A DNA stretch of 46,073 nt from a virus. The translations under genes were made by a program, and so were the position numbers. This document shows, in pieces, positions 10,106-18,031 of this stretch (the first letter of the stretch is position 1; each line of letters begins with the position of its first letter). The notes below the pieces were generated by a model. That model was not told where the DNA came from and did no database searches. It was given only the letters and a program-made list of their open reading frames with translations. The DNA lies in the IMG/VR virus record IMGVR_UViG_3300034198_025161, positions 1 through 46,073 of that record; one strand, written 5' to 3'.

Positions 10106-13100
10106 ATGGCATGTAATGTTTATCAATATTTAGGCGAAAGATATACAGCTAGTGGATTAAAAGTATATTATACAGAACCCGATGATCTGAACTACCCGGA
10201 TTTTGATTGTTCTATTCTGTCTCAGGCTTTGGACTTGAATTTTAAAACCTTCAAGCTTACAGAGGCAGAGCTTCTTTCGTGCACATCTACAAATATGTGG
10301 CTAAGTTATTGTGCTAGGGCATTTGGTGGAGGAGAAGAAGCTGGGGGAGAAACAGAACTATTAGGAACTAAAGTTTTTGAAGAACTAGCAGGAGAAGACT
10401 GGACAGAGTTTGCAGAAAATACACTTAAAGCATTCGCAGACCTATTAGATCACAAAGCTTTTGCAGTATCTGAAAGCTTTATTAAAAGACAAGCCCCAGA
10501 AATTACAGCAAAAATAGAAATTGCTAGAAATTGGCTGTCAAATATATACAGTGAATATTATGGTCAAAAATATTTAATTGAAGTTGGAGACTCTTCTGTT
10601 GGAATTTGCGTTAAAGATAGATTCGGTAATGTTCCATCTGGAACAATAAAAGTAGATTCTGATGGTGGAATATTTTATAGTTCTGACTCTCCTTCTATAG
10701 CTGGTGGATGGCTGCCTAAGTTTCAAAATCAAGTTATGGGCTTGTCTGTTGGTCCAGAACTATATCCATTCACAGAAAATGATAATAGAATAGGAACTTT
10801 TGTTAAGTTCAATAAAACATTAGGTATATCTAAATATAATCTTATTTGGGATGTTGATCTTGGTAAGCTTGGAGATACAAATTTTTATCAAAAAACTGAC
10901 GAGGAACTATATGTAAAAGCTAGTATAGATCCATCATTATATAAAATTGAAAATAAACAATACGTACTAGTAACATTAGATAGCCCTGGTGAATTAGGAC
11001 TATCCCCAAACTCTGAAGAATGTAAACATGTTTTGGATTCTAATGGAGCTATTGCAATTATAGCATTACATGGCGATGAATTCATAGAACCACTAAGACG
11101 AGCAGCATGTGATGATGCTGACGGAGATCATACTGGACTAATGTTAGAATTTAGTAATCTTAATATTTTTGAAATGAATAAACCAAGAATTACTCCAGAT
11201 AGTTTTTGCCTTCCTTTTAAGAGTAATGTTTTTGTTTATGGTCCATGGTTTTTCCAGGCCAATCCTGTTGGAGGAACAGAAGTAGCGGTTGAAAGAGAAT
11301 TAGCCCCATGGAATTTTTCTAATTTGCAGAATAATGGTTATGATACGATGAGCTATTATGGAGGCCTTATAGCTGGTGATGGACCACGAGGACTACAAAA
11401 GCAAGAGAGTGGATCTATCACTGTAGCAGCATTACCATCCTACGGAATAGGATACGTAGTTGGAGGAAATGCTGCAACACTAACAGATCTACAAATTAAT
11501 ATTGGTGAAAGTGGCTATACAACAACATATAATTTTCAAACATATACTCCTAAGTTTGGTAGACCAGGAAGACACTTATCTGATTTATGGACTAGAAATT
11601 ATAAGTCTATGTCTTATATTAATAAGTTTTTTAAACTAGAAAATCTAAAACTAAAAGAGTTAATAAATAAGACTAGTTCGGAAATTCAGAAACAAAAAGG
11701 TTTGCGTAGAGATCAAAGAGGTGCTTCTGGAGATGTTGTTACAACAGATTCAAAAACCAAAGGCGCTGGTGGTCAAAACACTCCTAATTTATTTATTTAT
11801 GGTGGATATAGACTTAAGACTAGAACCTATAATAGTGGAGGAGGCTTGGATTATTATGACACATCCCCAGCCTTACCGCCGCCCTGTAATCCGTGTAAAC
11901 CAATTGCTCCTCCAGAGGTAACCCCTGCCCCATCAACAATAACTCCTGGCAATTATAATAAAAATCAGCACGTTGTAATGACAGAGGATAGTTTACACAA
12001 CACATGGTTCAAAGAAAATCATTTTGAAAGATTTGCTCTTAATTCATTAGACCTATTATATTGTCCCATTAGTACTAATCAAGAAAATGATCCCGATGCA
12101 GAGTTACCCAGATTGGCTATGTACCATTCTTATTCAGGTAGTTTTTTAGAATTTAAAGACAAAAGTTCTACAGCATTGGGTGACGGAAGAGCCCCAAATT
12201 CAAAACCTCGTCTGGAAATTCCTCCATTTTATTTTAACGACATATTACAGTATGACTTACCCATACATCAAATGTATTTGAATAGTGTTACATCCACAGC
12301 TATGCTTAGCGATTGGTTAAGTAGAATTAATGGCAGTACTGATGGATTTATAACCAATGTTATCACCTACGGAGAAAAAGCTATAGATTTTTCTACTGTA
12401 AACTCAGAAGCTGTTGAAAACACCAAACAAGATCAAACAAATTTTAGATACAATGCTTTAAGGGGCCCATTAACGCTGCAAGCTTGGGGTTACGACACGT
12501 CAGGGAAACCTGTTCCAAACGCCATAGACTCTGCTGCACATGCAGAGAAGGGTAAATTTAGAAGACACGGGTTGCAAGACAAATTTTTAAAAAATTGGCT
12601 TTCTAACCCCAAGACATGGCCCGCTGGGCCTATTGATTTGCGTTGGGATAGAGAGCGTGGGGTGTGGGTATCTCCTCCATCCAATAAGATTGTAGTAGCA
12701 AGACTATTATCAAATTTATCACCATTTGGTACAGCAGAGGCTGAGTTAATTGATCCGCAAGCTGGAAATATCAAATTTTATGAAGAATATTCTATTTGGT
12801 CTAATGATGGAGCTAATATTAAAGGATCTCTACACAAAGCAAAGATTAAAGTTTATGACTTCTTGGGTGTGTCGTTGTGTAAATGTGACCATGTATATGC
12901 TTATTATGATGATAATAGATATATTGTATTAGAAAGTAATAGAGCGTACAAAGATCCAAATCAAGGATGTTGCGTTACAACAAGCACAACAGAAACAATT
13001 TCGACACAAACTCAGCCAAGCCAACCAACACCTACATTATCTACCAACTGTTGGTGCGATCTAGAATGCTTAAAGACATTAAAAAACTTCAAAGAAGGTA

Positions 13101-13198
13101 AGCATCAAGCACTAGTACATAAGCAAGAGACTAGTGGTCCAGATTGTTTGGTGTGGGAGGATATAGTTGAGTGCTATACCCCGCCACCCCAAATATAA
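10106..13198 (+). CDS. Large structural protein of unknown family (tail/baseplate)
   Basis: This 1030-residue protein is not recognised. It starts with AAGGAATAAATT before the ATG, 10 bases after the hub-like gene, and is the last plus-strand gene of the tail operon. Residues 60-150 look helical and acidic; the rest is mainly beta-rich with many Gly, Tyr and Asn. A Pro/Cys-rich segment (PPPCNPCKPIAPPEV) lies near 590-605, and a Cys cluster (CWCDLEC ... CLVWEDIVEC) near the C-terminus looks like a small separate module. No signal peptide or membrane segment is seen. Operon position suggests a baseplate, tail-tip or fibre component. The stop lies two bases from the stop of the convergent minus-strand gene. 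Confidence 0.6.
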   Translation: MACNVYQYLGERYTASGLKVYYTEPDDLNYPDFDCSILSQALDLNFKTFKLTEAELLSCTSTNMWLSYCARAFGGGEEAGGETELLGTKVFEELAGEDWTEFAENTLKAFADLLDHKAFAVSESFIKRQAPEITAKIEIARNWLSNIYSEYYGQKYLIEVGDSSVGICVKDRFGNVPSGTIKVDSDGGIFYSSDSPSIAGGWLPKFQNQVMGLSVGPELYPFTENDNRIGTFVKFNKTLGISKYNLIWDVDLGKLGDTNFYQKTDEELYVKASIDPSLYKIENKQYVLVTLDSPGELGLSPNSEECKHVLDSNGAIAIIALHGDEFIEPLRRAACDDADGDHTGLMLEFSNLNIFEMNKPRITPDSFCLPFKSNVFVYGPWFFQANPVGGTEVAVERELAPWNFSNLQNNGYDTMSYYGGLIAGDGPRGLQKQESGSITVAALPSYGIGYVVGGNAATLTDLQINIGESGYTTTYNFQTYTPKFGRPGRHLSDLWTRNYKSMSYINKFFKLENLKLKELINKTSSEIQKQKGLRRDQRGASGDVVTTDSKTKGAGGQNTPNLFIYGGYRLKTRTYNSGGGLDYYDTSPALPPPCNPCKPIAPPEVTPAPSTITPGNYNKNQHVVMTEDSLHNTWFKENHFERFALNSLDLLYCPISTNQENDPDAELPRLAMYHSYSGSFLEFKDKSSTALGDGRAPNSKPRLEIPPFYFNDILQYDLPIHQMYLNSVTSTAMLSDWLSRINGSTDGFITNVITYGEKAIDFSTVNSEAVENTKQDQTNFRYNALRGPLTLQAWGYDTSGKPVPNAIDSAAHAEKGKFRRHGLQDKFLKNWLSNPKTWPAGPIDLRWDRERGVWVSPPSNKIVVARLLSNLSPFGTAEAELIDPQAGNIKFYEEYSIWSNDGANIKGSLHKAKIKVYDFLGVSLCKCDHVYAYYDDNRYIVLESNRAYKDPNQGCCVTTSTTETISTQTQPSQPTPTLSTNCWCDLECLKTLKNFKEGKHQALVHKQETSGPDCLVWEDIVECYTPPPQI

Positions 13199-13200
13199 CA

Positions 13201-13530
13201 TCACTCTTTTTCTTTATTCCCCTGCCACTTATGCCATCCATGATTTGGCAAGTACTTATTGTCATCGTCTTTTCGTTTGGGAAATAGTGTCCCGCCCTTC
13301 TTATGCTGTCCAAAAGCAAGAACAGCTCCGCACTCATTACATCTTAATTCGTAGTAATCATTCCCTTCAACATTCCTAACTACAAATCGTAGGTTAGTAC
13401 TACCACACAATCCACATTTCTCTTCTGCAAAAATTTCTTGAATAGTTGCCAGCTCTTTGAAAATTTCTTTTTGGCCAGCACCCTCAAGTTCAAACTCTAA
13501 TTTATCTCCAACTTTATATTTTACTTTCAT
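13201..13530 (-). CDS. Small zinc-ribbon protein
   Basis: This 109-residue protein has a four-Cys zinc ribbon in its middle (CGLCGSTN ... LRCNECGA), then a basic patch (FGQHKKGGTLFPKRK) and a Trp/His-rich end. The fold suggests nucleic-acid or protein binding. The first 30 residues (KVGDKLEFELEG) look like a small beta segment. Its ATG overlaps the stop of the upstream gene by 4 bases, so the two are probably co-translated and may act together. It is the last gene of the minus-strand cluster and converges on the tail operon. Function unknown. Confidence 0.65.
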   Translation of the reverse strand: MKVKYKVGDKLEFELEGAGQKEIFKELATIQEIFAEEKCGLCGSTNLRFVVRNVEGNDYYELRCNECGAVLAFGQHKKGGTLFPKRKDDDNKYLPNHGWHKWQGNKEKE

Positions 13531-14261
13531 ATGATACTCCAGTTATTTAGATACCCTTTAACATTATCCGGAATGCCATCTGTCTTTTGTTGATAAGATG
13601 ACAATTCTCTAATAACACTTAGAGCATCATGATGCAATATATTTTTAATATTACTATTATCTATATTGATAGTTTTAAGCAATTCTAATACGTTAATATC
13701 TAATCTTTTAGCTAATACATCAATAAAATTGATTTGATTATTAGTAATTTTTGTTACATTATCACCACTAATATCATCCTCAATATTTTCAGCAAGCTCC
13801 TCTGCTGCTACAACTTTTCTTAATCTCATAGCTCTTCTTAAAGCTCGTCCCTCAGCCCTTGTTTCTGCTACAGCTACCGGATGATTGCGATATGCTTTAT
13901 CACAATTACCCCAATATACATCAGCAGCCCCACTCACCGTTTTAATTTTACAAGCATCATCGGTTTCTGAATTTAAATCATACCATGTTAATGAATGTAC
14001 AACAGATGCCCGCTTTTCATTTGAAGGCTCGGGGGATTGTACGACAGTAGAGTCTGATTGGATTACAGTACAATTCATAACTCTTTCAAAAACTCTACGC
14101 AAACCATCAGTAGTAGGATTACCCTGGATTTTCTCATCATCGGACAACTGATGTAATACAAAATCAGTCCACTCGATATCTCCGATACTAACTTTTGTAA
14201 CTACTGGTGCCTCAGACACTGTATCATTTGTTGCAACGTCAACATTTTTTGTTTTAGCCAT
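13527..14261 (-). CDS. Possible single-strand annealing-type recombination protein
   Basis: This 244-residue protein has a low-complexity Thr/Val start, a central domain (about 30-160) containing the segment AVAETRAEGRALRRAMRL, and a helical C-terminus (about 175-244). The Arg/Ala-rich helix resembles helices of phage annealing proteins of the Erf/Rad52 type, and the downstream zinc-ribbon gene overlapping by 4 bases fits a DNA-binding pair. This is weak evidence; I see no motif unique to a known recombinase family. It overlaps the upstream nuclease gene by 8 bases. If not a recombinase, it is a conserved phage protein of unknown role. Confidence 0.4.
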   Translation of the reverse strand: MAKTKNVDVATNDTVSEAPVVTKVSIGDIEWTDFVLHQLSDDEKIQGNPTTDGLRRVFERVMNCTVIQSDSTVVQSPEPSNEKRASVVHSLTWYDLNSETDDACKIKTVSGAADVYWGNCDKAYRNHPVAVAETRAEGRALRRAMRLRKVVAAEELAENIEDDISGDNVTKITNNQINFIDVLAKRLDINVLELLKTINIDNSNIKNILHHDALSVIRELSSYQQKTDGIPDNVKGYLNNWSII

Positions 14262-15048
14262 CCAAATCTCCTATTTCTATTATATTAGTAGTAACTGTAT
14301 CTTGTATTTCTGTAATAGCACTTAAAAGTTTATCACAAAGTATATTAGCCCTAGCTTTAGAAAAATCTTTTGTTTGTTTGACTCTGATTAACTTATAGCC
14401 TTTACCGATCAATAGTCCCGCTTTCTTTTTATCATAAGCTATATTTTTATTCAGTACCTCTTCCCCCCACACAGGAACAAAATGCGATGGTCCATCAATC
14501 TCAATGGCTATATTCATGGTAGGCAAAAAAATATCAATTTGCAACTTTGTATTTGCTAGCAGTTGTTCCTTATGAAACTCTGTTTTGAAATTGTTTTTCA
14601 CCAGAAACTTTAGAATAAAGTGTTCTAGTTTTGACCCTAGTTTACTACTTTGTCTAACGGCCACGTTAGCTTTATGCAACATATTAGCTTTTTCATCATC
14701 GCTTTTTTTATCCCACAAATCTTTGTATACTGATTTTTTTTGTTCTCTTTGTTGATCATCTAACGATGCCCAGTTTTTCATAACAGATACGCCAATACTG
14801 TGTTTCTCAGCATCTGATCTTTGCCTGCCCTTGGTTGGATGTTTATGTTTTCCTGTTTTAAGAGCATTTTTTTGTGCCTCTGATTTATTTTTAATTTTTA
14901 TACCAAACTTTTTTGCATCCCTTAAGATCTTATTAGTATACGTATCATACTTTATAGCAATGTCTTTAAAGCTTAAATTTTCTTGGCAATATAATTTATT
15001 TATTATGTCTTTTTTAGCTTCATCTGTTAACTGGTCATATTTATTCAT
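14254..15048 (-). CDS. HTH plus Vsr/EDxHD-like nuclease, possible homing endonuclease
   Basis: This 264-residue protein has a helix-turn-helix-like start (about 1-50), a basic segment like NUMOD-type DNA-binding motifs (about 55-90: GKHKHPTKGRQRSDAEKHS), and a nuclease domain (about 135-240). The nuclease part shows Glu142 in an opening helix, Asp172 in IDIFLP, the strand EIDGPSH (183-189), a Lys-rich helix and GYKLIRVKQ, in the order seen in Vsr and the EDxHD homing enzymes (I-Bth0305I type). It probably cuts DNA. It sits inside the operon with 8-base overlaps on both sides, unlike a typical free-standing intruder, so a repair or recombination nuclease is also possible. Confidence 0.6.
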   Translation of the reverse strand: MNKYDQLTDEAKKDIINKLYCQENLSFKDIAIKYDTYTNKILRDAKKFGIKIKNKSEAQKNALKTGKHKHPTKGRQRSDAEKHSIGVSVMKNWASLDDQQREQKKSVYKDLWDKKSDDEKANMLHKANVAVRQSSKLGSKLEHFILKFLVKNNFKTEFHKEQLLANTKLQIDIFLPTMNIAIEIDGPSHFVPVWGEEVLNKNIAYDKKKAGLLIGKGYKLIRVKQTKDFSKARANILCDKLLSAITEIQDTVTTNIIEIGDLDG

Positions 15049-15358
15049 TTAATTTCCTTTTTATTTGTAAAACAATAGTTTCTTTACGTTGGGTTGGATC
15101 GATAGTAATTATTTGTACATTTGGTATATTAAATGATAGTATAATATCAGAATCTTTTTTTGATGAAACTAAAATAATGTCTGATGATTTTAAAACTTTA
15201 GTAACATATAGAGAATGAAATACTGCCATATCTGGAACAGCATGGTACTGATCAACAAAAAGAATTGGGTCTTTATTGAGATCTTTGCATAGCTGTTTAT
15301 ATAAATCAATAAAGGCTAGGTCTTCTTTATAGATATATTGCTTATACAGTGGTAGCAT
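15041..15358 (-). CDS. Hypothetical protein, 105 residues
   Basis: This is an unrecognised small protein. It shows alternating helices and hydrophobic strands (DPILFVDQYH, SSDIILVSSK, VQIITIDPTQR), like one half of a Rossmann-type alpha/beta domain. It has a proper ATG, overlaps the upstream gene by 17 bases and the downstream nuclease by 8, and shares the strand of its neighbours. That supports a real gene. It may be a fragment or a small partner of the adjacent 230-residue protein, which also reads as alpha/beta. Confidence 0.5.
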   Translation of the reverse strand: MLPLYKQYIYKEDLAFIDLYKQLCKDLNKDPILFVDQYHAVPDMAVFHSLYVTKVLKSSDIILVSSKKDSDIILSFNIPNVQIITIDPTQRKETIVLQIKRKLNE

Positions 15359-16034
15359 TATTTATTTTTTTAAATAGTGTTTTGATATAAGGTAGCTGGT
15401 CTATATTAGTGAAGTTTATAATATTAGACTTAATGGTTTCCATACTAATTTTCATTTTATGATGAATCATAGTGTTAATAATTTCAAATAAATACATATT
15501 GTCTTTTATATGGTTTTGTACTATATTCTTGAATATTTTAGTATCTTTTTTATGAATATATAGATACTCACATATTTTATGTTCTAAATCATAAAAGATA
15601 AACTCAACATTATTGTTTGGGTCATGAGTACATCCTATTTTAGATTTAAATTTAGTAGAGTCACTTTTTATGATAGAGGAGTTCTTTGGTTTGATTTGTT
15701 TCATAATCTTTGGATCTATCACCATAGATAAATTAATTATGGTAATATCCTGATCATCTGGTATTGTTTTAATGGCTTCTTTAATCGATTCGCCTATATT
15801 AGAGTATTCATTGTACTCATGGTTAATATACGTTACTCTTTTATTTTTGATGACATGTCCGATTATTCTCTTGCTTTCAAATGCACAAACCACCAAAATT
15901 TTAGAGCGTATATTAACTTTTAATAAATTTTTAATTTGATGGTTAATAAATATGTCTTTATATATTTTAATTAATGCTTTATTTGTGTATTTCATTGATT
16001 TATCTGGCATAGATGCCACTAGTATGTAATACAT
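15342..16034 (-). CDS. Hypothetical alpha/beta protein, possibly a diverged nucleotidyltransferase
   Basis: This 230-residue protein is not confidently recognised. Residues 45-110 alternate strands and helices (KILVVCAFESKRI, then SIKEAIKTIPDDQDITIINLSMVID), the order seen in GlmU/MobA-type sugar nucleotidyltransferases, where a GD motif ends the last strand. Here that acidic motif is replaced by LSMVID and no Lys/Arg signature loop is visible, so activity is doubtful. The C-terminus is helical and Ile/Lys/Asn-rich. It ends inside the 105-residue gene (17-base overlap) and follows the methyltransferase-like fragment by 3 bases. A role in the nearby glycan pathway is only a guess. Confidence 0.45.
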   Translation of the reverse strand: MYYILVASMPDKSMKYTNKALIKIYKDIFINHQIKNLLKVNIRSKILVVCAFESKRIIGHVIKNKRVTYINHEYNEYSNIGESIKEAIKTIPDDQDITIINLSMVIDPKIMKQIKPKNSSIIKSDSTKFKSKIGCTHDPNNNVEFIFYDLEHKICEYLYIHKKDTKIFKNIVQNHIKDNMYLFEIINTMIHHKMKISMETIKSNIINFTNIDQLPYIKTLFKKINNATTV

Positions 16035-16037
16035 AAA

Positions 16038-16457
16038 TTATTCTTTATAACATTTGATATAATATTCAAATACATTAATATATTTTTTATTACTAATTTT
16101 AAATCCTAAAGACTTTAATTTGTCTAGTATTTCAGACATTGTATGGATAGATTTTTTATTAGGATAGAGAACCCTTTTCAATACGCCTTCGTCAACCATA
16201 TTAAACGTAATAGCAATGCCAAGCTGACGAAAATCTGAGCCTTGTACATGTAAAACACCAGAACTTATTAGCTTATTATAAGCTTTTTTAAATAGAATTC
16301 CAACCTCTTCTTCTGTACAATAGTCGCATAAATCTTGATAAACTATTTCTTTGATAGAATTATTCTCATAGTTATCTATATTTGAAATATTGTCATATGT
16401 ACTTTTTGTTGGTGATAGTTCTTGATCTGAGATATGAAATAGTATAGAATTATCCAT
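16038..16457 (-). CDS. Methyltransferase-like protein lacking the SAM-binding half
   Basis: These 139 residues read like the second half of a class I SAM-dependent methyltransferase. About 35-60 (SIKEIVYQDLCDYCTEEEV) corresponds to the strand and helix after motif II, followed by AYNKLISSGVLHVQGSDF (the usual L-x-PGG-x-L ... D) and a closing segment (LKSLGFKISNKKY ... FEYYIKCYKE). The glycine-rich SAM-binding motif I is missing, and only about 30 polar residues precede the conserved part. It is therefore either a remnant or a non-catalytic partner. It overlaps the upstream gene by 8 bases and has its own ATG. The family call is by eye. Confidence 0.5.
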   Translation of the reverse strand: MDNSILFHISDQELSPTKSTYDNISNIDNYENNSIKEIVYQDLCDYCTEEEVGILFKKAYNKLISSGVLHVQGSDFRQLGIAITFNMVDEGVLKRVLYPNKKSIHTMSEILDKLKSLGFKISNKKYINVFEYYIKCYKE

Positions 16458-16920
16458 AGTATTTAAAAACCATTTTTGAAGTTTGAAAAAATATATTACG
16501 CCATAGATTAGTATCGGTCATATCGTTCTTTTCTAATACTTTATTATACTGCATAGACCATGATTGTGCAATTTTTTCATTAGCCGCTATTGTATAAGCC
16601 GATGGAAAATCATATGCATATGGATTAATTTCTTCATTTGATAATTCTTTTGGTTTTAATGAATGATCAATCAGTAAAACTGGGGTATGAAACTGAATAG
16701 AAATATTCTTACATTTTTCATAAAATAAAATTTTATTATTACATATAATCAAGTGCGGTACATCTTGACCAAAATATAAATGATCAAAACCGACCAAGTT
16801 ATATTTCAGTTTCCTGATAGTTTGCTCAAAAATCATATTTTCAGATGGTGTCCACAGTATATTCAATAAACTATTTTCGTTTATAAATTCTCTTGATAAT
16901 ATACCAGTAATAGAGTTCAT
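16450..16920 (-). CDS. Hypothetical protein, possibly a lone glycosyltransferase N-domain
   Basis: This 156-residue protein is not recognised with confidence. It alternates strands and helices (VPHLIICNN, ISIQFHTPVLLIDHSLKP) and contains YDFPSAYTIAANEKIAQSW, which resembles the end of the N-terminal Rossmann domain of GT-B glycosyltransferases, where the acceptor half meets the donor half. The donor-binding half is absent. Its ATG overlaps the stop of the GT4 gene by 4 bases, so it is translated with that enzyme and may partner it. It could also be an unrelated small protein. Confidence 0.4.
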   Translation of the reverse strand: MNSITGILSREFINENSLLNILWTPSENMIFEQTIRKLKYNLVGFDHLYFGQDVPHLIICNNKILFYEKCKNISIQFHTPVLLIDHSLKPKELSNEEINPYAYDFPSAYTIAANEKIAQSWSMQYNKVLEKNDMTDTNLWRNIFFQTSKMVFKYYG

Positions 16921-18026
16921 TTATGTAAAAGACTTTCTATAAAAGATGATTCTGAAAACTGTTGTTTATCAAAATTACTAAGCTTTTGTTTTTTTTCACT
17001 CTCTGTTGTTTCATAAGCTTTTCTCATTTGTTCTCTGATTGAGTCCAAATATGGTTCTCTCCATTGTTCATATATAGTGTATGTATTTTCCATATAAAAA
17101 TCTTTACTATATACATTTGTTAGTATACTGTCTATTTCTAATCCATTATATTTATTTATATATGTATTAGATCCTATTCCAGAATTTACTATAGCTAAAT
17201 TATTAAACAACATAGATTCTATAGCACTAGCCCCAAACGACTCGCAGCGACAAACATTAACGTAACAGCTACACTGATTATGTAGTCTCATCATGTACTC
17301 TTGTTCATAGTATCCTATAACGACATGCGGAGCTTGAACATGTTTACTGTTAACTCTTAGTGTTCGCTCTACTTGTTGTATATCGTATGTTATAATTTTT
17401 TCTACTTCTTGATGATCAAAACCATCCATATTTGTTTTAATAATTAGTTTTACATCATCATGTTTTTTAAATTCTAAAAAAAATGCTGCTAATAAAGCTT
17501 TAATATTATTTTTATCTTGGTGTTTACCTATATAATAAAATACAAAATCATTATTTGGATTAGCAAATAGTGTGTCATAGGATTGATGAAATTTAGTTAA
17601 ATCAAAGGGTTCTGGCAATACCTGTACTTTTGTTGATAGACCAGCTTGAATTAAAGATTTTTTAGACCATTCTGATTGAACTATTACTCTATCCATCATA
17701 TTAATTCTATCTATCCATCCAGTATGCCCTATACCAAGTGTATCAATATCAGTAATAACTACATTTTCACCAAATTCGGATCTATATTCAAAACAATTAG
17801 GCACCCCATGCTGAATAATCATGTCGTAGTAGGAGCTACTATTATCTTCAAACTCACTATAGTCTTTACCAGACTCATTGTTAGTATCTAGGTAAGGAGT
17901 AAAATATACGGGTCTTATACTTAGATTAATATCAAAGTTATATCCTAGTGCATCTATATACCTTCTGGAAGACCTTCCCATGCCGGTATTTTCTTTATAT
18001 GGTCCTATATATAGTATATTTTTCAT
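16917..18026 (-). CDS. GT4-type glycosyltransferase (GT-B fold)
   Basis: This 369-residue enzyme probably moves a sugar from a nucleotide donor to an acceptor in the cytoplasm. It opens with a Rossmann strand and glycine-rich loop (ILYIGPYKENTGMGRSSR), has the domain junction VIVQSEWSKKSLIQAG ... VLPEPFDLTKF (about 114-146), then a donor domain with FVFYYIGKHQDKN and the family E-x7-E motif in CESFGASAIES (Glu262 and Glu270). Length fits a complete GT4 enzyme. It starts 5 bases after the second GT4 gene and overlaps the next small gene by 4 bases, so it belongs to the same transcript. Donor and acceptor cannot be told. Confidence 0.85.
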   Translation of the reverse strand: MKNILYIGPYKENTGMGRSSRRYIDALGYNFDINLSIRPVYFTPYLDTNNESGKDYSEFEDNSSSYYDMIIQHGVPNCFEYRSEFGENVVITDIDTLGIGHTGWIDRINMMDRVIVQSEWSKKSLIQAGLSTKVQVLPEPFDLTKFHQSYDTLFANPNNDFVFYYIGKHQDKNNIKALLAAFFLEFKKHDDVKLIIKTNMDGFDHQEVEKIITYDIQQVERTLRVNSKHVQAPHVVIGYYEQEYMMRLHNQCSCYVNVCRCESFGASAIESMLFNNLAIVNSGIGSNTYINKYNGLEIDSILTNVYSKDFYMENTYTIYEQWREPYLDSIREQMRKAYETTESEKKQKLSNFDKQQFSESSFIESLLHK

Positions 18027-18031
18027 ATTAA

